64,000 bases of DNA from Chloroflexota bacterium (GTDB lineage: Bacteria > Chloroflexota > Anaerolineae > Anaerolineales > Villigracilaceae), in NCBI GenBank assembly GCA_016223135.1, contig JACRPQ010000006.1, positions 352,800-416,799 on the forward strand, in the 5' to 3' direction. The position numbers and the translations under genes were made by a program. Numbering within the stretch: the first letter of the stretch is position 1; each line of letters opens with the position of its first letter. This document shows, piece after piece, positions 54,211 through 61,815 of this stretch. The notes below the pieces were generated by a model. That model saw nothing but the letters and a program-made list of their open reading frames with translations, was not told where the DNA came from and did no database searches.

Positions 54211-55563
54211 TTACCTCTCCTCACCCCTTCGCCCCTCTACCGTGAGGAGAGAGGCGGGGGCAAGGGCAAATTTGTTCCATGCCTGCATAACTTCTGCCGT
54301 CACGAACATACTGCCGGCAGACAGGACAATGCTACCATCATTTTTTGACAACTCCAACGCTCGCGCCAAAGCGGATTCAACCGGAGTGACCGCTTCCACC
54401 TCCACCCCAGCCTGTTCTGCCAAATCGAGAATTTTCTCCACCTCCAGCGCCCGCGGATGGTCGGCGCGCGTGGCGATGAGCCGTTTGATTTTCGGCTTCA
54501 TCTCCGCAAACATGCCGGGGATGTTCTTATCCTCCGACGCGCCGAAGATGAGATACACCTCTTTACCGGGAAAATATTCTTCGAGCGTCTGCCGCAGTTT
54601 GGCAAACGAATCCTGATTGTGCGCCGAGTCGAAGATGACGGGCGGATCGCGCCGTGCAATCTCGAAGCGGGCACGCCATTTTACCTGAGAAAACCCCTTT
54701 TGGATGGATTCGTCGGAAACAGGAATCCCGCTGGCTTGAAGAGCGGCATAGGCAACGGCAGCGTTTTCAACTTGGTGAGTTCCAAGCAATGGAATGCTGA
54801 ATTCAGAATTCTGAATTCTGAATTTTTGTTCCTCCAACGAGGCGCTCTTCGGTTCAAACGTCACATCCCGTCCCACGACCGTCAACGGCGAATTTTTCTC
54901 TCTGGCTACGCGTAGAATAACCTCGAGGGCTTCCTCTTTTTGGGGAGAGGAGGCCACAGGGATGCCCTCTTTAATAATCCCCGCCTTCTCGCCGGCAATC
55001 TTTGCCAATGTATCGCCCAGCACTGCCATGTGATCCATTGAAAGCGAGGTAATCACCGAAACCTTCGGCGTGACCACGTTCGTCGCGTCGAGCCGCCCGC
55101 CGAGACCAACTTCGACCACAGCGGCGTTACATCCCTGCCGCGCAAAGGCGAGGAAACCGAGCGCAGTCGTAATTTCAAAGGTTGTGAGTTTGGGGATTTT
55201 TGCCACAAACGGCTTGACATCCTCCACCAATTCGACCAGCAGTTGATGGGAAATCGGCTCGCCATTGACTTGAATCCGCTCGCAGTAATCCAGCAAATGC
55301 GGCGAGGTGTACAACCCCACCTTGTAGCCTGCCGCCTGCAGCGCCGAAGCACACAAAGCCGAAACCGAGCCTTTGCCCTTCGTCCCCGCCACGTGAATGA
55401 TGGGATAAGCGTTCTGCGGATTGCCAAGCGCTTCCATCAAGGCAAACATGCGGTCCAAATTGAACTCCGCCTTGGCGAGTTCGGAGGCGTGTTTCAGGCT
55501 ATAATCTACGAAAGAGTAGAGATAATCCAAGGCGTTGTTGTAGGCGATTTCAATATCACTCAT
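54211..55563 (-). CDS. folC: Bifunctional folylpolyglutamate/dihydrofolate synthase
   Basis: 450 residues from ATG 55563. Mur-ligase fold: HVAGTKGKGSVSALCASALQAAGYKVGLYTSPHL (P-loop and TSPHL hallmark), VGLGGRLDATNVV, TSLSMDHMAVLGDTLAKIAGEKAGIIKEG, and IFDSAHNQDS. The coding region contains an unusual palindromic repeat of GAATTC/CAGAATTCTG units (54796-54825) between conserved blocks, translated as RIQNSEFSIP. No Shine-Dalgarno site; TACAAT lies seven bases before the start. Confidence 0.95.
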   Translation of the reverse strand: MSDIEIAYNNALDYLYSFVDYSLKHASELAKAEFNLDRMFALMEALGNPQNAYPIIHVAGTKGKGSVSALCASALQAAGYKVGLYTSPHLLDYCERIQVNGEPISHQLLVELVEDVKPFVAKIPKLTTFEITTALGFLAFARQGCNAAVVEVGLGGRLDATNVVTPKVSVITSLSMDHMAVLGDTLAKIAGEKAGIIKEGIPVASSPQKEEALEVILRVAREKNSPLTVVGRDVTFEPKSASLEEQKFRIQNSEFSIPLLGTHQVENAAVAYAALQASGIPVSDESIQKGFSQVKWRARFEIARRDPPVIFDSAHNQDSFAKLRQTLEEYFPGKEVYLIFGASEDKNIPGMFAEMKPKIKRLIATRADHPRALEVEKILDLAEQAGVEVEAVTPVESALARALELSKNDGSIVLSAGSMFVTAEVMQAWNKFALAPASLLTVEGRRGEER

Positions 55564-55570
55564 GAAAGAG

Positions 55571-55607
55571 ATTGTAAATCGCAAATCGAAAATCGTAAAT
55601 CTACAAT
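55571..55607. promoter_or_regulatory. Divergent -10 boxes of folC and the DUF503 gene (leaderless candidates)
   Basis: TACAAT on the minus strand (55571-55576) is seven bases from the folC ATG; TACAAT on the plus strand (55602-55607) is four bases from the ATG at 55612. They form an inverted repeat GATTGTA ... TACAATC. The 25 bases between are AAATCG repeats. Confidence 0.5.
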
Positions 55608-55611
55608 CCCC

Positions 55612-55893
55612 ATGCTCGCTACTCTCACCATCCACCTTCACCTCCCCGCTTGCGCTTCGCTCAAGGAAAAGCGCGGGCGCATCAAGCCGCTGATGGCGCG
55701 CCTGCACCGCGAGTTCAACGTCTCGGTGGCAGAGATGGGCTTGCAGGATGCATGGCAGGAGGCGGTTATCGTCTGCGCCATGGTGGGAAACGGACACAGT
55801 CACTTGGAAGCGGCATTGCAAACCGTCTCGAAATGGGTGGAGGCTCACTGGACGGATGGGGATGTGATCGAGCAGAGAATTGAGGTAGGGTAG
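55612..55893 (+). CDS. DUF503 family protein
   Basis: 93 residues starting MLATLTIHLHLPACASLKEKR. The family hallmark SLKEKRGRIKPLMARLHREFNVSVAEMG is present, followed by a second half (DAWQEAVIVCAMVGNGHSHLEAAL). DUF503 proteins are small and cytoplasmic, with a ferredoxin-like fold and no established function. Divergent from folC, with 48 bases between starts. Confidence 0.9.
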   Translation: MLATLTIHLHLPACASLKEKRGRIKPLMARLHREFNVSVAEMGLQDAWQEAVIVCAMVGNGHSHLEAALQTVSKWVEAHWTDGDVIEQRIEVG

Positions 55894-55913
55894 AGGTGAA
55901 CAGGAGGTAAAAC

Positions 55914-56855
55914 ATGAAAATCATAGTCATGGGAACTGGAGGAGTTGGGGGATATTACGGCGGACTGCTGGCGCGAGAAGGCAATGACGTGACATTTATT
56001 GCCCGCGGGGCGCACCTGGAAGCCATCCGCTCGAAGGGTTTGCAGGTGAAAAGCATCCATGGGGATTTCACCGTCAGCCCCGCCAAAGCGACGGACAAGC
56101 CGGCGGAGGCGGGCATCGCAGATTTGATTCTTTTCTGCACCAAAACCTATAGTACCGAAGAAGCCGCCCAGGCGCTTCTCCCCGCCATTGGACCGCAGAC
56201 CGCCGTGCTGAGCCTGCAAAACGGCGTGGACTCGGTGGAGCGGATCGGGAAAATTGTCGGGGTGGAGCATGTTTTGGGAGGCGCAACCTGGCTTTCGTCG
56301 GCGGTGGAAGCGCCGGGGGTGATCAAACAGGTCTCTCAGTTTCGGAGGATAGTTATCGGGGAGTTGAACGGGGCGCGTTCGGAACGCATCCAATCCATTT
56401 ATGAGGTGTTGAAAAGTACGGGTATAGACGTTGAAGTCTCAGAAAACATTCTGAAGGTTTTATGGACGAAGTTCGTGTTCATTTCTGCGGCGAGCAGTCT
56501 GGGGTCGCTGACGCGCCTGCCGATTGGCGAATGGCGGACAGCGCCGGAGACGCGGCAAATGGTTGTCAGTCTGATGCGTGAGGTGGAGGCATTGGCGCGG
56601 GCGCAGGGAATTGCGCTGGATGAGGATGCCGTGCAGAAGTCCCTCGATTTTATAGACGCCTCCGCGCCGCACATCAAAGCCTCGATGCAGTTGGACGTGG
56701 AGAACGGACGCCGCACGGAATTGGAATCGATGGTGGGTGTCATCGGGCGCAAGGGACGCGAATTGGGCGTCCCGACCCCGACGGCAGATTTTGTGTACGC
56801 CTCGCTGCTGCCCATTGAGTTGAAGGCAGTTCGCGGGTTTTCTGTTGCGGCGTAG
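55914..56855 (+). CDS. panE: 2-dehydropantoate 2-reductase
   Basis: 313 residues with RBS AGGAGGTAAAAC. NADPH motif MGTGGVGGYYGGLLAREGNDV, then ARGAHLEAIRSKGL, the catalytic Lys region LKVLWTKFVFISAASSL and ASMQLDVENGRRTELESMVGVI are all typical. It makes pantoate for coenzyme A. It lies 20 bases after the DUF503 gene. Confidence 0.92.
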   Translation: MKIIVMGTGGVGGYYGGLLAREGNDVTFIARGAHLEAIRSKGLQVKSIHGDFTVSPAKATDKPAEAGIADLILFCTKTYSTEEAAQALLPAIGPQTAVLSLQNGVDSVERIGKIVGVEHVLGGATWLSSAVEAPGVIKQVSQFRRIVIGELNGARSERIQSIYEVLKSTGIDVEVSENILKVLWTKFVFISAASSLGSLTRLPIGEWRTAPETRQMVVSLMREVEALARAQGIALDEDAVQKSLDFIDASAPHIKASMQLDVENGRRTELESMVGVIGRKGRELGVPTPTADFVYASLLPIELKAVRGFSVAA

Positions 56856-56987
56856 TATATGACAGCGCCAGGTCGAGAGGAGTATCCACTAATTTGTACT
56901 AATCTTCGTGTAGAGTAGTGAATTCCCTATCGTTTGGGTTACCTTGCGCTGTAGTGGCAGTTTTTATGGATTATTTACAAAATCAGG

Positions 56988-57016
56988 TTGACTTTCAGCG
57001 GACAGGTTCGTAAAAT
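56988..57016 (+). promoter_or_regulatory. Strong sigma-70-type promoter upstream of the micro-ORF
   Basis: -35 TTGACT (56988-56993), 17-bp spacer, -10 TAAAAT (57011-57016). Transcription would begin near 57023. No gene is seen between 56856 and this promoter. Confidence 0.7.
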
Positions 57017-57091
57017 AGCATATCGGTACCTTATTGTTCCAGCGACGGATTTTTTGACAAGTCATCTATCTCCCGCTTTGGAGGTTGCTGA

Positions 57092-57175
57092 ATGTCCGTC
57101 TTTTCAAAACTTTTAGGGGTTGGGGAGTTCTTCCAGGCTGGACTGGTTGTAATTTTTGCTGTCAGAGCAGGATAG
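57092..57175 (+). CDS. 27-residue hydrophobic micro-ORF
   Basis: A 27-codon ORF starting MSVFSKLLGVGEFF and ending IFAVRAG, with GGAGG seven bases before the ATG. It is hydrophobic in the second half (AGLVVIFAV), enough for a short membrane helix. The TAG stop (57173-57175) abuts the terminator hairpin that begins at 57176. Promoter, ribosome-binding site, ORF and terminator together make a complete small transcription unit upstream of the thioredoxin-like gene. It is either a small membrane protein or a leader peptide controlling readthrough into 57229-59709. No homologue was recognised. Confidence 0.5.
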   Translation: MSVFSKLLGVGEFFQAGLVVIFAVRAG

Positions 57176-57206
57176 CGCCATTGAGCCATGTGCTCATGGC
57201 GTTTTT
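57176..57206 (+). terminator. Terminator/attenuator in front of the thioredoxin-cstA genes
   Basis: Stem CGCCATTGAGC / GCTCATGGCG with one bulge and a 5-nt loop, followed by TTTTTGTTTTCTT. It ends 22 bases before the next start codon, leaving the ribosome-binding site free. Confidence 0.75.
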
Positions 57207-57228
57207 GTTTTCTTGACAGGAGCATCTG

Positions 57229-57672
57229 ATGGAACAATTTAGCGAAAAAGCCACACGGCAGCCGTTACTGGTCGAGATTATCGCCTACGCGCCAACCGCT
57301 TTTTACCACTGTACCCACTGCGAGGTCGCCTGGCGCGAGATGGGCAAGTCGAACCGTGTGCAGGAGGAGCAGTTGGAAAGCAGCCTGCCCGAGGATTTGC
57401 AGCGGGAATACCTTGCCGTGTCGGATTGGGTGAGGGAAATATTCCAGAGGCATTGCGACAGGGTTGTTGTCAAAGTGATAGACGCAGCGTCCGTAGAGGG
57501 TTTTTACAAATCGCTGAAATATGGCGTCCGCCGTTATCCGGCAGTGATCGTCAATGGCAAATCCCGTTTTGTAGGGAGCCAAGGGCTGGAGACTGCCGGC
57601 GGGGAAATTGACCGTCTGTTGACAGGGGTGGCGGCAGACGCGACGGTTGCGCAGAGCGCAGAGAGGAGGTGA
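57229..57672 (+). CDS. Thioredoxin-fold protein with CxxC site
   Basis: 147 residues (AGGAG upstream). The redox site is Cys28-Thr-His-Cys31 in YHCTHCEVAW; a cis-Pro loop RRYPAVIVNG lies at the usual distance. There is one more Cys at about position 75. No signal peptide, so it acts in the cytoplasm. It resembles small glutaredoxin/thioredoxin-like proteins rather than classical Trx (no WCGPC). It lies 117 bases before cstA, probably in the same transcript; its partner could be CstA or the ATPases further on. Confidence 0.8.
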   Translation: MEQFSEKATRQPLLVEIIAYAPTAFYHCTHCEVAWREMGKSNRVQEEQLESSLPEDLQREYLAVSDWVREIFQRHCDRVVVKVIDAASVEGFYKSLKYGVRRYPAVIVNGKSRFVGSQGLETAGGEIDRLLTGVAADATVAQSAERR

Positions 57673-57789
57673 ATGGAAGGAAGATTGTATTTCACTTCAC
57701 GCCGAGGATGTGCAAAAGGAGGAGCCATCCGATAGGCCTGTCTGCCGGTTTGTACGTGGTCATGCCAAACTCAAAAGGAGGATCGTGTT

Positions 57790-59709
57790 ATGAATACTCT
57801 ATGGATCGTTATCCTGGCAACGGTCGTCATCTATGCGGCATACAATTTCTATGCCAAGCGCATTGACAGGGACATCATCAAGGCGGACCCCAAAAAAGCC
57901 ACCCCTGCCAAGATGTATATGGACGGCGTGGACTTCATGCCCACCAGCCGCAACGTATTGTACGGCTATCACTTCAAGTCCATTGCGGCGGCGGGTCCGA
58001 TCGTGGGTCCCATCACGGCGGCGAACATCTGGGGCTGGGCGCCCGCCCTGCTCTGGCTGCTCATCGGCGTGTCGTTCATCGGCTGGGTGAGCGATTACAC
58101 CGCCATCATGGTCGCCGTCCGCAATGACGGTAACAGCCTGAGTGCCATCAGCCACAAATTGATCGCGCCGCGCACCCGCTCCATTTTGTTCGTGTTCATC
58201 TTCTTCTACCTGCTGCTGGTGGCAGGCGCATTCATGGGCATCATGTCTGCGCTGATGGCAGCCCGCCCCGATGTGCCTTTTGGCATTTTGATGCTGGGCA
58301 TCATGGGCTTCCTCGCAGGGCAAATGCTCTATAAGTGGAAGATGGACTTGATCGTCGTCACCGCCATTGTGGTCGTGGTAACCATCGCGGCGATGGTTTT
58401 CGGTCCCTTCGGCGCGACGGTCAATCCCGAAACCAAAGCCATGCAGTGGCAAGGTCCCATCAATGGCGCAGTAGTCGCCTTTAATGGCGCGGTGAACAAA
58501 ATCACGGGCGGTAATGCAGTGATGACGGTGTACGACCCGACCAATGCCGACCCGCGCATCCCCGCCCCTGGCGCAGATGGCAAGCGCCCCAGCACCGCCG
58601 TCTATGACGCTGAGACTGGCGCGATCAAAACCATGCCAGCCTATCTGTTCTGGGCGCTGTTCATTCTCGCCTTCTCGTACCTCGCAGCCACACTACCGAT
58701 TTGGCGTTTTGCCCAGCCTGTGAACTACATCGGCTTTTGGATTACGCTGATTACCATCGGCTTGAGCGCCCTCGGCGCAGTGCTGGCGCCGATTCTTGGG
58801 ACAACCGCCGTGAACGCAGCGGGCGAGACCGTCAAGGTGGCAGACTTCGCCCTCAAGCCGCTCATCACCTGGGGCTTCGCCTACGACCCCACCAAAGCCT
58901 GGCAGCCATTGTGGCCCATGTTGTTCGTGACCATCGCCTGCGGCTCGATTTCGGGCTGGCACGCGCTGATCGGTTCGATTGGCACCGCGCGTCAGTTGGA
59001 ATATGAGACCGACGGTCTGCCTGTGGGCGGCGGCGCAATGTTCACCGAGAATACGCTCGGTCTGCTTTCGCTGGTTGCGGTATCCATCGTTGGCACAGGC
59101 GGCGGCGCGGGGCGCTTCGCGGCAGGCGTCGGCACACTGCTGACGGTGCTCTTCGGTCCCGGCTTCAAGACCTTCGGCACGGCGCTTGGCTTTGGCGCGT
59201 TTATGGTCATCGTGCTGACGGTGACGCAGTTGATCTTCCGCGTCATGCGCGTCACGCTTTCGGAGTGGGTCGGTGAGGCTGTGCCTGCCTTCAAGAACAT
59301 GCACATCTCGACCATCACTTCGATGGTGTTGACCATGCTGCTGGTGCTGACCGGAACCTGGGTGTATCTGTGGCAGTTGTTCGGCGCGGCGAATCAGTTG
59401 ATGGCGGCGCTCAGCCTGCTGATCGTCACGGTCTGGCTGCGCGAGCAGAAGAAGAATCCGTCGTTTGCCCTGTGGCCCACTGTGTTCATGTATGTCACCA
59501 CGCTGGCGGCGACACTCGTTACCGCGCGCAACTTGTATGCGACCATCGTGCCGAAAGGCGGCGCGGCGGCGGCGGGCGCGTGGGCAATGATCGTGATTGC
59601 GATACTGCTGTTCGTCACCGCCCTGGTCATTGGCTGGGACGGGTACAACGCCTATCAACGCTACGCCAAAGGCGGCACGACTCAAAAAGCCCCTGCGGCG
59701 GCGGATTAG
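57790..59709 (+). CDS. cstA: Carbon starvation protein CstA-family transporter
   Basis: 639 residues with about 15 membrane helices; RBS AAAGGAGGAT. The conserved N-terminal block MYMDGVDFMPTSRNVLYGYHFKSIAAAGPIVGPITAANIWGW is the CstA hallmark. FFYLLLVAGAFMG and SGWHALIGSIGTARQLEYETDG are further family blocks. CstA/BtsT/YjiY proteins import pyruvate or peptides. An extracytoplasmic loop (~210-285) carries a hydrophilic insertion with DGKRPSTAVYDAET. The companion YbdD-like protein of E. coli is not present. Confidence 0.95.
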   Translation: MNTLWIVILATVVIYAAYNFYAKRIDRDIIKADPKKATPAKMYMDGVDFMPTSRNVLYGYHFKSIAAAGPIVGPITAANIWGWAPALLWLLIGVSFIGWVSDYTAIMVAVRNDGNSLSAISHKLIAPRTRSILFVFIFFYLLLVAGAFMGIMSALMAARPDVPFGILMLGIMGFLAGQMLYKWKMDLIVVTAIVVVVTIAAMVFGPFGATVNPETKAMQWQGPINGAVVAFNGAVNKITGGNAVMTVYDPTNADPRIPAPGADGKRPSTAVYDAETGAIKTMPAYLFWALFILAFSYLAATLPIWRFAQPVNYIGFWITLITIGLSALGAVLAPILGTTAVNAAGETVKVADFALKPLITWGFAYDPTKAWQPLWPMLFVTIACGSISGWHALIGSIGTARQLEYETDGLPVGGGAMFTENTLGLLSLVAVSIVGTGGGAGRFAAGVGTLLTVLFGPGFKTFGTALGFGAFMVIVLTVTQLIFRVMRVTLSEWVGEAVPAFKNMHISTITSMVLTMLLVLTGTWVYLWQLFGAANQLMAALSLLIVTVWLREQKKNPSFALWPTVFMYVTTLAATLVTARNLYATIVPKGGAAAAGAWAMIVIAILLFVTALVIGWDGYNAYQRYAKGGTTQKAPAAAD

Positions 59710-59712
59710 GAG

Positions 59713-59847
59713 ATTCGCGTATAGCGTATCGCTTCTCGCGTGTCGCTTAAATGGTTCGCAGATCGCGTATAGCCTGACAAAACGGCGATGCGCGATCTGC
59801 GATATGCGAATCGTACAAAGGCGATACGCGATTGACGATAGCGAATC
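59713..59847. repeat. Spacer of degenerate CGCGTATCGC-type repeats
   Basis: Repeated variants of GATTCGCGTATAGCG, CAGATCGCGTATAG, GCGATACGCGATT and similar palindromic pieces fill the spacer between cstA and the convergent gene. Related spacers are at 61204-61340 and 61723-61800. Confidence 0.65.
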
Positions 59848-60495
59848 CTAACGTTCGCCTACAGCGTGTCCCAAATCGAGCAGTGATTGGAAGTAGGTTT
59901 TGGCATTCGTCGCGTTTGGATCTGGGAATGGCAGGTGAAGTTCCATGTTCGGCGCGGTTTTCCGCAGACTGAGACGAATATAGCGCGCTGAAAGTGTATG
60001 CATGGGAAGGGAAAGCCGGTCAACGGTTTCGACCGCCAGATTAAGAAGCCCCTTTGGCGCCATGAGCCGCAGACCGTGATAGTCGGTCGCTTCCCAATTT
60101 CGTTTGGCGGCTTTGCTCAGGGCTTCGCGCCCGCTCCAGGTTTTGGGGTCCGCCAGTTCGAGGTCCAGAAGTGGAGGCGTGCTGAGCGCGGCGCGAAAGA
60201 TCAGGAAGTCGTTCCGTCTTTGAAGGAGCGCGATGATGGTCATCCAAAAAATATCGCGCGGCTTGAGGACGAGCAGAACGTCCATGCGCTGAAAGGGACG
60301 CTTCGCTTTGGAAATGCCCATCTCGGCGACGGAGGAACCCAGCCAGCGAAAGGTGGTGCGCTGACCGATGAGCGGCAGGCCGTCCTGCATCCACTTGAGA
60401 AGTTTGTCGCCGCGGCGCAGGTTGTAGATCATGCCAATGGCAAACCAGCCTACGATGACACCGCCGATGATGGCGAGAATGGTTTGATAGTTCAT
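59848..60495 (-). CDS. Single-helix membrane protein of unknown function
   Basis: 215 residues from ATG 60495 (GAGGTG upstream). One N-terminal helix (ILAIIGGVIVGWFAIGMIYNL), then a cytoplasmic domain of about 190 residues with GLPLIGQRTTFRWLGSSVAEMGISKAKRPFQRMDVLLVLKPRDIFWM. No family recognised. It is encoded on the opposite strand to the surrounding module and shares a 39-bp divergent region with the first small twin protein. Confidence 0.75.
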   Translation of the reverse strand: MNYQTILAIIGGVIVGWFAIGMIYNLRRGDKLLKWMQDGLPLIGQRTTFRWLGSSVAEMGISKAKRPFQRMDVLLVLKPRDIFWMTIIALLQRRNDFLIFRAALSTPPLLDLELADPKTWSGREALSKAAKRNWEATDYHGLRLMAPKGLLNLAVETVDRLSLPMHTLSARYIRLSLRKTAPNMELHLPFPDPNATNAKTYFQSLLDLGHAVGER

Positions 60496-60534
60496 GAGCA
60501 CCTCGAGGGCTTATATGATAGGCGTCAGTATAAT

Positions 60535-60831
60535 ATGAAACAAACATCAACTCAACCAGAAAAGAAATCGTTCTGGCAGGCGGCACGGGAATTTTTCTAT
60601 GGCATGACGGGCATGGAGTTTGCTGAACACGCCTTGGAGATGCGCGCCAGCCTTGAAAACCTGTTCATGTTGGGAACGGTCGGCGACATGCTCGGCGTGC
60701 CTATTTTGCCTCCGTATTACAGTTTGCGATTATTGCCTTATCTTGTGCCTCATATTTCGACGTGGAAACGGCGCGTTCTGCGCGAACGCGAGTTCAGCGA
60801 CGAGCATGATTATCACTTGGAAGGTCTGTAA
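60535..60831 (+). CDS. Twin small protein A (PILPPYYSLRLLPY family)
   Basis: 98 residues. KKSFWQAAREFFYGM, RASLENLFMLGTVGDMLGVPILPPYYSLRLLPY and ISTWKRRVLRE align almost residue by residue with the protein at 60937. The middle is amphipathic to hydrophobic with a Pro-Pro-Tyr-Tyr turn, suggesting membrane association. The ATG directly follows TATAAT (60529-60534) and has no Shine-Dalgarno site, so initiation may be leaderless or slightly further in. Function unknown; its neighbours are CstA and two ArsA-type ATPases. Confidence 0.75.
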   Translation: MKQTSTQPEKKSFWQAAREFFYGMTGMEFAEHALEMRASLENLFMLGTVGDMLGVPILPPYYSLRLLPYLVPHISTWKRRVLREREFSDEHDYHLEGL

Positions 60832-60936
60832 ATATTTTATGCGGAGGGTGCGTTCTCTACCATGTCAGTCGGCGCAAGCCTGTCCTGAGCCGTGAGAACG
60901 CCGCCTGCGCAGCGATGAAATGAAAGGAAAACGAAC

Positions 60937-61203
60937 ATGACTGAAGAGCAAAAGAAGAGCTTTTGGCAGAACATGAAGGAAATCCTCTACGGCATGGCGT
61001 CGCACGACATGAGCCGCTACGCCCTGCGAACGCGCGCCAGCATGGAGCATCTCTTCATCCTGATTACGATGGGAGATATGATCGGGATTCCCATCCTGCC
61101 GCCGTATTACAGCCTGCGCCTTCTGCCCTACGTCGTGCCGCAGATTTCCACCTGGAAGCGGCGCCTCCTGCGCGAGAAGGATGTGTCGGATGCGATGTTT
61201 TGA
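60937..61203 (+). CDS. Twin small protein B (PILPPYYSLRLLPY family)
   Basis: 88 residues with a proper ribosome-binding site (AAAGGAAAACGAAC). KKSFWQNMKEILYGM, RASMEHLFILITMGDMIGIPILPPYYSLRLLPY and ISTWKRRLLRE match twin A. It differs mainly at both ends. The short distance and high identity suggest a recent duplication kept for a hetero-pair, mirroring the pair of ATPases downstream. No known family recognised. Confidence 0.8.
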   Translation: MTEEQKKSFWQNMKEILYGMASHDMSRYALRTRASMEHLFILITMGDMIGIPILPPYYSLRLLPYVVPQISTWKRRLLREKDVSDAMF

Positions 61204-61340
61204 TTCGCATATCGCATATCGCTTATCGCGACTTGAAAGGATCATACTCCATCCGCGACACGCGACACGCCATACGCGATACGCGACACCCCATATACCA
61301 TACACAATATGCAATGCGCGATGCGCGACAATTTGTCAAC
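61204..61340. repeat. Spacer of degenerate CATACGCGATACGCG-type repeats
   Basis: Runs such as CGCATATCGCATATCGC, CGACACGCGACACGCC, ATACGCGATACGCGAC and GCAATGCGCGATGCGCGAC, all built from short palindromic words. Confidence 0.65.
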
Positions 61341-61368
61341 CAACAACATACCCAAGAAGGAGTCAAAC

Positions 61369-61722
61369 ATGCCATTCCGATTCGAGGGACTTGAAATCTG
61401 GCACAGGGCGCGTGAGTTTTCAGCCAGAATACACGAGGTGACTGTAAAATTTCCGCGACAGGAGATGTACGCTCTCACCGACCAAATCAACCGAGCGTCC
61501 GACGCGGTTGCCCTGCTTATCGCTGAAGGGTCTGGTCTGCAAACGGACGCGCTATTCAATCATCGGCTCGGACTGGCGGTCGGCGAAACCTTTGAAGTGG
61601 TGGCAGGCTCATTTCTGGCGCTTGACCGCAAGTATCTCACTCCCGAAACACAAAAGGAAATGTATGAATGGGGCGACGCGCTGGCAAGGAAAATCAATGC
61701 GTTTCGAAACACGTTGAGGTGA
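61369..61722 (+). CDS. Four-helix-bundle protein (23S rRNA intervening-sequence family)
   Basis: 117 residues from ATG 61369 (AAGAAGGAGTC upstream). The start FRFEGLEIWHRAREFSARIHEVTVKFPRQEMYALTDQINRASDAVALLIAEG matches the four-helix-bundle/S23-IVS protein family, often found as isolated accessory genes of unknown role. A slightly eroded FPRQEMYALTDQIxRAS motif is the hallmark. It lies between the twin proteins and the ATPase pair but may be an insertion rather than a functional member. Confidence 0.88.
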   Translation: MPFRFEGLEIWHRAREFSARIHEVTVKFPRQEMYALTDQINRASDAVALLIAEGSGLQTDALFNHRLGLAVGETFEVVAGSFLALDRKYLTPETQKEMYEWGDALARKINAFRNTLR

Positions 61723-61800
61723 GTCGCGTATCGCATATCGCAAGCGCCATACGCGATACGCCATACGCGATAAGCCATACGCCATACGCGACGCCAAAAA
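61723..61800. repeat. Spacer of degenerate CCATACGCGATACG-type repeats
   Basis: CGCGTATCGCATATCGC then ATACGCGATACGCC and CATACGCGATAAGCC variants, directly before the first ArsA-type gene. Confidence 0.65.
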
Positions 61801-61815
61801 CACCAAGGAGCCCCA

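Noticed and set aside
55564..55848. 95-residue N-terminal extension of FolC
   Set aside because: It is antisense to the DUF503 gene and has no folate-ligase features; the family start is at 55563.
57023..57228. Known riboswitch in the leader before the thioredoxin-cstA genes
   Set aside because: No conserved core of a riboswitch class I could recognise was seen; the micro-ORF with terminator explains the leader better.
61204..61340. CRISPR array
   Set aside because: The repeats are degenerate, overlapping and without regular spacers; no cas genes are present.
61369..61722. Intron- or rRNA-intervening-sequence element implied by the four-helix-bundle protein
   Set aside because: No rRNA sequence is present; this family is common as isolated genes.
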